64,000 nt of DNA from Flavobacteriales bacterium CG_4_9_14_3_um_filter_40_17 (GTDB lineage Bacteria; Bacteroidota; Bacteroidia; Flavobacteriales; Flavobacteriaceae). The notes beneath the pieces were generated by a model. It searched no databases. It had not been told where the DNA came from and saw only the letters and a list, made by a program, of their open reading frames with translations. Positions 1 to 8,174 of the stretch are shown piece after piece. Each line of letters starts with the position of its first letter. Position 1 is the stretch's first letter. The stretch spans positions 36,264 to 100,263 of the forward strand of contig PFUR01000028.1 of assembly GCA_002790195.1 (NCBI GenBank). The letters are read 5' to 3'. Position numbers and translations under genes: made by a program.

Positions 1-960
1 AAATTTTTTTAAAACTTCGTCAAAGTGGCCGGCTTCTGTTTCGGGGGGAATGCCGATGCCTTCAGCGAGGTATCGGTTGAGTCCGTTTTCGGTCAATCTT
101 TTGCCGGGTAACATCCATACGGTTTCGTATTCTTTGATGGCAATTTCGATTACATATTGAAGCCAAACCTTGTTTTTTTCAGAATCTGCCTCATAAACTT
201 CCCGGATGAATGAACTCAAAAAAGGAGGTTGTGTCCGCGTGAGATAATACGTTCGGTTGGCGTTGAGAATTTTGCCGTAGTGTTCGATTTGGTAACAAAA
301 ATTGTCCACCATGGATTTGGCTAAATCCAAACGGCCATCCAGCAACAGTCCGATGCCTTCAAAATAGCTGTCCCAACCGTACATTTCGTTGAACCTTCCA
401 CCGGGAACGACAAACGGAACGCCTTTGTTGTTTTCAATTTTAAGCGATAAAATCCCCGGTTTTTGATTGATTCCCAACACATATTGGGGTGTAATTTTTT
501 TAGGGAGCGTTTCTACTTTTAGATTGGGGTGTGTGTTTTGAAGCCCGGAAAAATATTTTGCTGCAACTTTATCTGTATAGGGAACGTAGATTCGCTGGAT
601 CTCAGCTTCCGATTTGTCATCGCTCAATATTTTGTCGAGGCCTTGCACATCGACCGTTCTTGTCAAATCGTTCCAAAAATAATCACGAATCATCCTAGAA
701 ATACGGACAGAGGGAGCTTCTTCGATTTTTGATAGTGGAATGATAGCTTCGGTTTTACCGAGATTCTTTTCCAAAGCCAATTCTTGCAATAAATTGGATA
801 GAAAATAGATACCTTTCACTTCGTATGCCTTCCCTTTTTCTGAATGAATCACAAATGATTGAGGCCCTTTGTCTTCCTTGGTGATTTTTTTGTCGCCATC
901 GGTATCTTCTTGGTTCAATAGCTTTTGAAGGGTTTCAGATATTTCAAGCTTAAACTGCAT
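1..960 (-). CDS. GH37 alpha,alpha-trehalase, N-terminal part (cut by window edge)
   Basis: Hydrolyses trehalose to two glucose. The reading frame starts with ATG at 960 and runs off the left edge, so about 320 N-terminal residues are visible and the C-terminal catalytic part is missing. The GH37 signature PGGRFNEMYGWDSY lies near residues 182-195, and GKILNANRTYYLTRTQPP follows, as in this family. Residues 19-30 read DTDGDKKITKED, an EF-hand-like loop resembling the calcium site of fungal neutral trehalases. No signal peptide is seen, so it is probably cytoplasmic. The start overlaps the end of the upstream MFS gene by 11 bases, implying one transcript with the two transporters. The family assignment is firm; calcium binding is inferred. 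Confidence 0.9.
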   Translation of the reverse strand, partial: MQFKLEISETLQKLLNQEDTDGDKKITKEDKGPQSFVIHSEKGKAYEVKGIYFLSNLLQELALEKNLGKTEAIIPLSKIEEAPSVRISRMIRDYFWNDLTRTVDVQGLDKILSDDKSEAEIQRIYVPYTDKVAAKYFSGLQNTHPNLKVETLPKKITPQYVLGINQKPGILSLKIENNKGVPFVVPGGRFNEMYGWDSYFEGIGLLLDGRLDLAKSMVDNFCYQIEHYGKILNANRTYYLTRTQPPFLSSFIREVYEADSEKNKVWLQYVIEIAIKEYETVWMLPGKRLTENGLNRYLAEGIGIPPETEAGHFDEVLKKF

Positions 961-2218
961 TTCTTGTGGTTAATTTTTTAAGAATAAAATAAGCTATCAG
1001 CAATAAAGTCATCGGAATCAAGGTAAAATAAAAAGCATTTTCGGGGCCTTTATTTTTAAACAACCAGCCCACAACCATAGAACCGAGTGAACCGCCCAAG
1101 GCTGAAAAGACAACTATCAAACCGGTCATCGGGCTATGCAGTTTTTTTGGCAATGCACTCAGGACAACCGAATTGAGCAATGGATAGATAGGAGCAATAA
1201 ACAACCCGACCAGAGGAAATGCAAAACCAACCAGCGGGATATCACCGATAGAGCTTATCTCTTTCACTTCGAGCCCTACTGCTTTTGGCAAAACGAAAAT
1301 CACCAACAACATGGCAGAGATTGTACAAATTATCAATACCCAAATCCAATTGATGTGTTTGGTAATCACCCCGGCAAGGATTCTGCCTATGGCCAATGAA
1401 ACTGCCAAGATACTCGCCATCATGATGCCTACACTTTCAGGTAAGTGCAATACTTTGCTGTTGAAAGTCGGCAACCACGACATAATGCCTTGCTCAATCA
1501 TCACAAAAAGAAAGGCACTGATGACAAATACGATAGTGAGCAACTTCGCCAAAAGTTTAAACATTTGAAAGAAATCATCCAACAAATCTGCGCCCGGAAT
1601 TTCAATTGATTTATCAAATTTTGTACTCAACAAAAACAAAAAGGACAAACCCGAAAGGCCTGCCAACAACCAATATACATTTAGCCAAGCGTCCGGGTTA
1701 GTTGCGTCGTTAAAAGCGGGGAAAAGAAAATAAGCCAAGGCAATCCCAATCATAAACACGCCTTCAATGCTACTCATCAAGCTGTTGTGTTCTTTTTGGT
1801 TCTCGGTCACCAATCCAATCATCGAATAGACAGAAACTTTAATCAATGCGAAAGAAACACCCACCGTGGCGAAAAGAATTTTTGCAGACAAAAATGAATT
1901 TCCAAAATACATTTGAATGCAGGCCAAGGCTACCAAACCCAAAGCAATCAACATCCCGCGTTTGAAGCCAATACGTGGGAGAAAAGAAGCTACCAAAAAA
2001 GAAACAATGGCAATCGGCATATCCTTAAACGGTTCTAATATGCTGGCTTGAACCTCGTCCACGCCATAATTGTTCTGTGATTTCAAAATCACTATCCCTA
2101 CACTGTTTAGCAAAATTGCAAATACAAAGTAGTTGAGATACATCGATATTTTTATCCCTATATTTTTCATCTGTTGATATTTGTTTCGACTTGCTTCATC
2201 TCCCGACTGTCCGATCAT
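950..2218 (-). CDS. MFS transporter, probably sugar uptake
   Basis: A 422-residue protein with about 12 hydrophobic segments, of the major facilitator type. The substrate cannot be read from the sequence. It lies between an SLC45-type sugar transporter and trehalase and overlaps the latter, so trehalose or another disaccharide, or glucose, is the likely cargo. The first residues (MIGQSGDEASRNKYQQ) are hydrophilic; a second ATG at 2170 (MKNIGIK) immediately precedes the first membrane segment and is an equally plausible start. A GAGG stretch lies a few bases upstream of the longer start. The MFS family is clear and the specificity is inferred from neighbours. Confidence 0.8.
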   Translation of the reverse strand: MIGQSGDEASRNKYQQMKNIGIKISMYLNYFVFAILLNSVGIVILKSQNNYGVDEVQASILEPFKDMPIAIVSFLVASFLPRIGFKRGMLIALGLVALACIQMYFGNSFLSAKILFATVGVSFALIKVSVYSMIGLVTENQKEHNSLMSSIEGVFMIGIALAYFLFPAFNDATNPDAWLNVYWLLAGLSGLSFLFLLSTKFDKSIEIPGADLLDDFFQMFKLLAKLLTIVFVISAFLFVMIEQGIMSWLPTFNSKVLHLPESVGIMMASILAVSLAIGRILAGVITKHINWIWVLIICTISAMLLVIFVLPKAVGLEVKEISSIGDIPLVGFAFPLVGLFIAPIYPLLNSVVLSALPKKLHSPMTGLIVVFSALGGSLGSMVVGWLFKNKGPENAFYFTLIPMTLLLIAYFILKKLTTRNAV

Positions 2219-2328
2219 TGGCTAGCCTCGCTTTATACAAGTGCTATTTTATCTTTCGTCTCAATCTATTCCATATTCTAGGGCTTCGGGACGGTAGGTA
2301 TCCAAATCTTGGTTATGTCATTTCTATG

Positions 2329-3795
2329 TTATTTTTTAAAAGTTAAATTGGCCTCTTCCCCTGTGTCACGTTTTATTCTTAGAGCCAACAATGAGGCAAT
2401 GATAAAAAATACACCCCCAAACAATATTGCATTTACGGCACTGTCTCCCAAAAGGTTTTTTACAATAGGCCCGAACGATACAGTCTGGATTCCCATGGGG
2501 ATAACAATCATCATATTGACGATGCCCATATAGACACCTCGGCGTTCCTCCGGCACCACTTTTGAAACCATCGCATAAGGGATTCCCATCATGGTAGCCC
2601 AACCAATTCCAAATAATATCATAGGCAAAAGCAACAGGTATTGGTTTGAAATGTATGGCATGCTCAACATGGCAAGCCCTGTGAGGAACAAACTGCCAAC
2701 ATACACTAGCTTATTGCCATATTTTACTGCAACTGGCACCAAAATAAGCGCAACCAGCATGGTGACAAGGTTGTAAGTCCCGTTCATGAGCCCGGTTTGA
2801 GCCAATGCTTGCTCCGATAAGGACTGGATGTTTTGGGCAAAGGAAGTGTCGGCAGCAGTAATTTCGGCGCCGTTCTTACAAGCTTCCATAATGCCATCAA
2901 ATTTTGCAACGTCTTCATTGCTAATTCCAAATAGGCTAGTCCTCAACATGGGTGTTATAAACTGCCAATACACAAACAAAGCATACCATTGAAACAGGTA
3001 AACCCACGCTAATTTTTTCAAGAGCAACGGCATTCTTCCAATGGCTTGGTAGATTTCAATAAAAGGTTCGAAAATCCGATGTGACAATGAGTGGCCTTCG
3101 TTACGCGTTTTGATGACTTTTAACTCCTGATCTGTAGGCGGTATCTCCGGAGTTTTTAGTACCGACCACAAAATGGTTCCGATAGACATGATGGCACCCA
3201 AAAAGAAAGAATAGTAAACCCACGTTGGGATGGACGAAACCACTTCGGCTCCCGTGCTGCATAAATTTGCCCCTTCAACAGCAGGGACGCTGAACCAATC
3301 TTGGAACAAAAACAATGAAAAGTTGGCTATGGTAATCCCGGCACCCACAAACAAACTTTGCATTTGAAACCCGTAGGACAATTGATCGTCAGGTAATTTA
3401 TCGCCTACAAAAGCTCTGTAAGGTTCCATTGCGGTATTGTTGGCTGCATCCAAAATCCAAAGCAGCCCCACGGCAAACCACAATTGCGAACTAAAGGGAA
3501 ACACAAACAAGCATAAACTTGCCAAAATCGCGCCAATCAAGAAAAAAGGTTTTCGCCTTCCCCATCGTGGCGACCAAGTTTTATCGGAAATAGCGCCAAT
3601 CAAAGGCTGAATCAATAATCCGGTAACAGGGCCTGCAAGATTTAATAAAGGCAACTGGTCGTGGTGAGCACCCAAAAAAGAAAAGATGGGATTGACAGCC
3701 GTTTGTTGCAACCCGAAACTGAACTGGATTCCGAAAAACCCCACGTTCATGTTCCATATTTGCCAAAAGGAAAGCCTTAATTTAATTGGTTTCAT
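2329..3795 (-). CDS. SLC45-like MFS disaccharide transporter
   Basis: A 488-residue, 12-segment transporter of the glycoside/SLC45 branch of the major facilitator superfamily, which carries sucrose- and maltose-proton symporters. The branch-specific loop GAISDKTWSPRWGRRKPF is at residues 67-84, between segments 2 and 3. It is the first gene of the minus-strand sugar set, 110 bases upstream of the second MFS gene, and is divergent from the LacI-type regulator. The length is usual for the family. Maltose or trehalose uptake is the most likely role, given the trehalase downstream. Confidence 0.82.
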   Translation of the reverse strand: MKPIKLRLSFWQIWNMNVGFFGIQFSFGLQQTAVNPIFSFLGAHHDQLPLLNLAGPVTGLLIQPLIGAISDKTWSPRWGRRKPFFLIGAILASLCLFVFPFSSQLWFAVGLLWILDAANNTAMEPYRAFVGDKLPDDQLSYGFQMQSLFVGAGITIANFSLFLFQDWFSVPAVEGANLCSTGAEVVSSIPTWVYYSFFLGAIMSIGTILWSVLKTPEIPPTDQELKVIKTRNEGHSLSHRIFEPFIEIYQAIGRMPLLLKKLAWVYLFQWYALFVYWQFITPMLRTSLFGISNEDVAKFDGIMEACKNGAEITAADTSFAQNIQSLSEQALAQTGLMNGTYNLVTMLVALILVPVAVKYGNKLVYVGSLFLTGLAMLSMPYISNQYLLLLPMILFGIGWATMMGIPYAMVSKVVPEERRGVYMGIVNMMIVIPMGIQTVSFGPIVKNLLGDSAVNAILFGGVFFIIASLLALRIKRDTGEEANLTFKK

Positions 3796-4126
3796 CTTAG
3801 TTTATAGTTGGTTTTAGAATCGTGCTGCAGTAGTTGGTCTTCATTGCGGGCAAACCTATTTTAACGCCAATCTCCCTGTAAACTAATGCCATCAAGGCCT
3901 CTCTAAGCCAGAAAGCAAAGTTAATAAACATTAAATTGTTCATGGCCAATTCTAAAGTTTCTAAGTTGGTTGAAAAAGATACTATGCACCAAATGATATT
4001 AAATCATTAATATTGCTTATTTAAGTTTAATGAATTGCCAAACTTAATTAATCAAAATTTGTCGAATATACATTTTAAAGCCAAAAGAAAAAAAAATAGC
4101 ATATAAATTTATCAATTCAGAATACC

Positions 4127-4143
4127 GAAACCGTTTTAGTTTC
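4127..4143. promoter_or_regulatory. Candidate LacI-family operator in the divergent sugar-locus gap
   Basis: The 376-base gap between the sugar transporter (ends 3796) and the regulator gene (starts 4172) has no coding signal and is very AT-rich towards the regulator. Thirty bases before the regulator it holds nested inverted repeats: GAAAC-N7-GTTTC at 4127-4143 and AAAC-C-GTTT at 4128-4136. LacI-type repressors bind short palindromes of this kind. The position fits autoregulation together with control of the divergent transporter genes. No binding evidence is available. Confidence 0.35.
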
Positions 4144-4171
4144 ATAAATTTAACGTAAAATTATTTTTGCA

Positions 4172-5194
4172 ATGCATGATGTAACACTCAAACAAATAGC
4201 TGAAATATTAAACATCTCGATTACAACGGCCTCAAAAGCTTTGAAAGATTACAAAGATGTCAGCCCAAAAACACGCATTGCTGTGCGGAATTTGGCCGAA
4301 AAACTAAATTTTAAACCTAACACGACTGCACTCAATCTCAGAAACAAAGAATCCAAAACCATAGGCTTACTCATTCCTGAAATTGTGCATCACTTTTTTT
4401 CCAACGTCATCAATGGGGTCATCGTTGAAGCGGAAAACCATGGATATTTAGTCATTGTACTTATCTCAAACGATTCTTATGAACTGGAAAAAAGACAGGT
4501 TGAACTCCTTTTAGACAAGCGGGTGGACGGGATACTCGTCTCACTCGCAGGAAGCACAATTGAGACCAGCCACATCAAACAAATCCTGAAAAAAGAAGTT
4601 CACTTAGTCATGTTTGATAAAATTTCAAATGACATCAACTGCTCCAAAATCATCATTGACGACCAAAAAGCTGCTTTCCAGGCCACCGAAAAGTTGATTC
4701 TTTCCGGTTGCAAAAAAATTGCTCACTTTAAAGGGCCTGATGGACCCAAAACATCCCTCGACCGATTCTTAGGATACAAAGATGCCTTGGAAAAGCACCA
4801 TCTATCTTACCACTCTGATTTGGTTTACACCAGCAAACATGTCAGCTTGGAAGATGGTTGGGCATATATGGAACAAGCACTTGAAGAACATCCAGACCTC
4901 GATGGGATCTTTACCATTACCGATTTGGTTGCCGCAGGCGCACTTCGTTATTGCCAGGAAAACCTTATAGCCGTACCCGATAAAATTTCCATCATGGGAT
5001 TTAGTAATTGGTTTGTTTCCGGGTTGATGACCCCTTCACTCAGCACGGTTGACCAGCCCGGTTTTGAGATGGGAAAAGTTGCTTTCCTACAATTATTAAA
5101 GGAAATCGAACTGAAAAAAAATCAACAAACCATCGAGCCCGAAACCATCATAATCCCAACCTCAATAGTGATTCGACAGTCAACAAAAAATTAA
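4172..5194 (+). CDS. LacI/PurR family transcriptional regulator
   Basis: A 340-residue DNA-binding sugar-responsive regulator. Residues 4-25 form the LacI-type helix-turn-helix (TLKQIAEILNISITTASKAL), followed by a hinge (KPNTTALNLRNKESKTIGLLIPE) and a periplasmic-binding-protein-like sensor domain ending near residue 335. The length is typical. It is divergent from the transporter/trehalase set and is very likely its local regulator; whether it represses or activates cannot be read. A close homologue group in Bacteroidota controls maltose and starch genes, so a maltose- or trehalose-derived signal is plausible. Confidence 0.88.
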   Translation: MHDVTLKQIAEILNISITTASKALKDYKDVSPKTRIAVRNLAEKLNFKPNTTALNLRNKESKTIGLLIPEIVHHFFSNVINGVIVEAENHGYLVIVLISNDSYELEKRQVELLLDKRVDGILVSLAGSTIETSHIKQILKKEVHLVMFDKISNDINCSKIIIDDQKAAFQATEKLILSGCKKIAHFKGPDGPKTSLDRFLGYKDALEKHHLSYHSDLVYTSKHVSLEDGWAYMEQALEEHPDLDGIFTITDLVAAGALRYCQENLIAVPDKISIMGFSNWFVSGLMTPSLSTVDQPGFEMGKVAFLQLLKEIELKKNQQTIEPETIIIPTSIVIRQSTKN

Positions 5195-5238
5195 CCCAAT
5201 AAAACAAATCTTTCCTACTCAAGAATAAAAAATAACCC

Positions 5239-5246
5239 TAACTTTG
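5239..5246 (+). promoter_or_regulatory. Bacteroidota -7 promoter box for maeB
   Basis: TAACTTTG followed by C matches the Bacteroidota -7 consensus TAnnTTTG. It lies 22 bases before the malic enzyme ATG. No convincing -33 TTG is visible at the expected spacing. Confidence 0.5.
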
Positions 5247-5268
5247 CTACTCTCTTTATAGAAGAATC

Positions 5269-7545
5269 ATGAGCGATATAAGCAAAAGAAGTGATGCCCT
5301 CAACTATCACGAATTCCCGACTCCGGGAAAAATACAAGTTGTTCCAACCAAAAAATACAGTTCACAAAGAGACCTATCTTTGGCCTACTCTCCGGGTGTA
5401 GCCGAACCTTGCTTAGAGATTGAAAAAGACAAGGCCAACGCCTACAAATACACCATCAAAGGAAATTTGGTTGCGGTTATCTCAAACGGAACAGCCGTTT
5501 TGGGATTGGGTGACATCGGTGCCGAAGCATCTAAACCCGTGATGGAAGGCAAAGGCTTGTTGTTTAAAATATTTGCAGACATCGATGTGTTTGACATAGA
5601 AATTGACACCAAAGACATTGATAAATTTGTAGAAACTGTCAAAAACATTGCGCCCACTTTTGGCGGTATCAATCTAGAAGACATCAAAGCTCCCGAAGCC
5701 TTTGAAATAGAAAGAAGGCTCAAAGAAGAACTCAACATTCCGGTCATGCACGACGACCAGCACGGAACAGCCATCATCTCAGCTGCAGCTTTGCTCAACG
5801 CTGTTGAAATCGCCGGGAAAAAAATGAAAAATATCAAGATGGTCATCAGTGGAGCGGGAGCAGCTGCTGTTTCTTGTGCCAGACTTTATAAGACCTTTGG
5901 AATAAAACCGGAAAACATCATCATGTTTGACAGCAAAGGAGCCATCACCAACAAACGGGCCGACCTATCCTTTGAAAAACTTGAATTTGTAACCGCAACG
6001 CAAGTCAAAAATCTCGCCCAAGCCTTAGAAAACGCAGATGTTTTTATCGGACTTTCAAAAGCAGGTATCTTGTTGCCGGAAATGCTGATGAAAATGGCCA
6101 AAAACCCAATTGTATTTGCATTGGCCAACCCAGATCCGGAAATCTCCTATGAAGATGCTATTAAAACAAGGAAAGACCTCATCATGGCGACCGGCCGTTC
6201 GGATCATCCCAACCAAGTCAACAACGTGTTAGGATTCCCTTTTATATTTCGCGGTGCACTCGATGTACGTGCTACCAAGATTAATGAAGAAATGAAGAAA
6301 GCCGCCGTTTTGGCATTGGCTGAATTAGCCAGAGAACCGGTTCCCGAGCAAGTAAACATCGCTTATGGCGAGACCAAACTAACCTTTGGTCGCGATTATA
6401 TCATTCCCAAGCCCATCGATCCGAGGCTGATAGCCTTTGTGCCTCCGGCGGTAGCAAGAGCAGCCATGGAATCGGGCGTGGCCACCAAACCCATACTTGA
6501 TTGGGAAAAATACAAAGAAGAATTGTTGTCGCGGATGGGATCTGACAACAAGATTATCCGCATGATGTACAATCGGGCGAAGATTAATCCCAAACGGGTC
6601 ATTTTTGCGGAAGCCGATCATATAGATGTCATCAAAGCCGCACAGATTGTTTATGAAGAAGGCATTGGCCATCCTATTTTGTTGGGTAAAAAAGAAATCA
6701 TTCAAACTTTGATGAAAGAAATTGGGTTTGATGCAAATATCCCCGTTATAGACCCAAAATCTGAAGAGGAATGTGAGCGCAAGAACCGGTATGCCAAAAT
6801 ATACTGGAAAGCACGCGAGCGCAAAGGAGTTACTTTCCTTTCAGCCCAAAACTTGATGCGCGAACGAAACTATTTTGCAGCCATGATGCTCAATGAAGGC
6901 GATGCGGACGCACTGATTTCGGGATACTCGAGAAGTTATCCCACCGTTGTCAAGCCGATGCTTGAGCTGATTGGAACCGCCAAAAATGTCAGCAGAGTTG
7001 CGGCTACCAATTTGATGATTACCCGTCGCGGGCCATTGTTTGTGTCAGACACAGCCATCAATATCGATCCGGATGCCAAAGCCTTGGCAAAAATTGCCTC
7101 GATGACCGCACGTGTGGTCAAAATGTTTGGAATCGAACCGGTTATTGGGATGGTTTCGTTCTCTAATTTTGGTTCATCGGAAAGTGAAAAAGCTTCGAAA
7201 GTGAGAGAGGCGGTCAAACAACTCCACAAATCTTACCCAAATTTATGTGTCGATGGTGAGCTTCAAACAGATTTTGCTTTGAACGAAGAACTTCGTGACA
7301 GCCGCTTCCCCTTTTCTAAACTGGCCGGGAAGAAGGTTAATACACTGATTTTTCCAAATTTAGATTCTGCAAACATTACCTATAAATTGTTGAAAGAATT
7401 AAATCATGCCGACTCCATCGGACCGATTATGATGGGTATGAAAAAACCCGTTCACATCCTACAATTTGGCGCGAGTGTAGATGAAATTGTTAATATGGCA
7501 GCGATTGCCGTAATTGATGCCCAAGAGAAGGAAAAGGTAAAATAA
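5269..7545 (+). CDS. maeB: NADP-dependent malic enzyme with phosphotransacetylase-like domain
   Basis: Oxidative decarboxylation of malate to pyruvate, giving NADPH. This is a 758-residue MaeB-type fusion. The malic enzyme N domain carries SLAYSPGVAEPC at residues 37-48 and the MHDDQHGTA motif near residue 160. The NAD(P)-binding fold (VISGAGAAAVSCARLY) is near residues 190-206. A C-terminal phosphate acetyltransferase-like domain spans about residues 430-755; in MaeB proteins it is generally regulatory, sensing acetyl-CoA, and not catalytic. The length is as expected. It is transcribed with its own TAnnTTTG promoter and sits upstream of ruvA and sprA. Confidence 0.95.
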   Translation: MSDISKRSDALNYHEFPTPGKIQVVPTKKYSSQRDLSLAYSPGVAEPCLEIEKDKANAYKYTIKGNLVAVISNGTAVLGLGDIGAEASKPVMEGKGLLFKIFADIDVFDIEIDTKDIDKFVETVKNIAPTFGGINLEDIKAPEAFEIERRLKEELNIPVMHDDQHGTAIISAAALLNAVEIAGKKMKNIKMVISGAGAAAVSCARLYKTFGIKPENIIMFDSKGAITNKRADLSFEKLEFVTATQVKNLAQALENADVFIGLSKAGILLPEMLMKMAKNPIVFALANPDPEISYEDAIKTRKDLIMATGRSDHPNQVNNVLGFPFIFRGALDVRATKINEEMKKAAVLALAELAREPVPEQVNIAYGETKLTFGRDYIIPKPIDPRLIAFVPPAVARAAMESGVATKPILDWEKYKEELLSRMGSDNKIIRMMYNRAKINPKRVIFAEADHIDVIKAAQIVYEEGIGHPILLGKKEIIQTLMKEIGFDANIPVIDPKSEEECERKNRYAKIYWKARERKGVTFLSAQNLMRERNYFAAMMLNEGDADALISGYSRSYPTVVKPMLELIGTAKNVSRVAATNLMITRRGPLFVSDTAINIDPDAKALAKIASMTARVVKMFGIEPVIGMVSFSNFGSSESEKASKVREAVKQLHKSYPNLCVDGELQTDFALNEELRDSRFPFSKLAGKKVNTLIFPNLDSANITYKLLKELNHADSIGPIMMGMKKPVHILQFGASVDEIVNMAAIAVIDAQEKEKVK

Positions 7546-7552
7546 AAATCTA

Positions 7553-7560
7553 TACATTTG
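7553..7560 (+). promoter_or_regulatory. -7 promoter box for ruvA-sprA
   Basis: TACATTTG matches TAnnTTTG and lies 26 bases before the ruvA ATG, in the short gap after maeB. It could drive ruvA and sprA together, since only 6 bases separate those two genes. Confidence 0.45.
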
Positions 7561-7586
7561 AGCCCTGTGACCAATTTGTAGAATAA

Positions 7587-8168
7587 ATGATACACCACAT
7601 TCAGGGTAAACTTGTAGAAAAATATCCCACTCACGTCGTGATTGACTGTCACGGTGTTGGATATTTTATCAATATCTCACTTCACACTTTTTCGCAAATA
7701 AAAGATGCTGAAAATTTAAAATTGCTTACCCACTTTTTGGTGCGGGAAGATGCGCATTTGTTATTCGGGTTTGCTGAACCTGTAGAACGGGAAATTTTCA
7801 AATTATTGCTGTCGGTTTCGGGTGTAGGTGCCAATACAGCCCGTACAATTTTGTCCTCGATGACCCCCCATCAGTTGAGAGATGCCATCATCACTTCAAA
7901 CGCAGTACAAATCCAAACCGTAAAAGGCATTGGAGCAAAGACAGCGCAACGCATCATATTGGATTTGAAAGATAAAATCATAAAAACATTCGGTACTGAT
8001 GATGTTTCGGAGAACAAAAACAATACGATTAAAAACGAAGCGTTATCAGCATTAGAAGTTTTGGGATATCCCAAAAAACAAACCGAAAAAATTGTTGACA
8101 AGATAGTTTCCGAAAGCCCCGATGGAAGCTTAGAAATGGTCATCAAAGTCGCTTTAAAAAATTTGTAG
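7587..8168 (+). CDS. ruvA: Holliday junction branch migration protein RuvA
   Basis: Tetrameric DNA-binding subunit of the RuvAB branch-migration motor in recombinational repair. The 193 residues show the three-domain layout: an OB fold (MIHHIQGKLVEKYP onward), two helix-hairpin-helix motifs (VSGVGANTARTIL near residue 78 and VKGIGAKTAQRIILDLKDK near residue 113), and a C-terminal RuvB-contacting domain (EALSALEVLGYPKKQTEKIV). The length is usual. The stop is 6 bases from the sprA start. Confidence 0.97.
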   Translation: MIHHIQGKLVEKYPTHVVIDCHGVGYFINISLHTFSQIKDAENLKLLTHFLVREDAHLLFGFAEPVEREIFKLLLSVSGVGANTARTILSSMTPHQLRDAIITSNAVQIQTVKGIGAKTAQRIILDLKDKIIKTFGTDDVSENKNNTIKNEALSALEVLGYPKKQTEKIVDKIVSESPDGSLEMVIKVALKNL

Positions 8169-8174
8169 CCCGAT

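Noticed and set aside
4162..4170. TAnnTTTG-like box directly before the LacI-type start
   Set aside because: It ends 2 bases before the ATG, so transcription would start within the gene; no suitable downstream start is evident.
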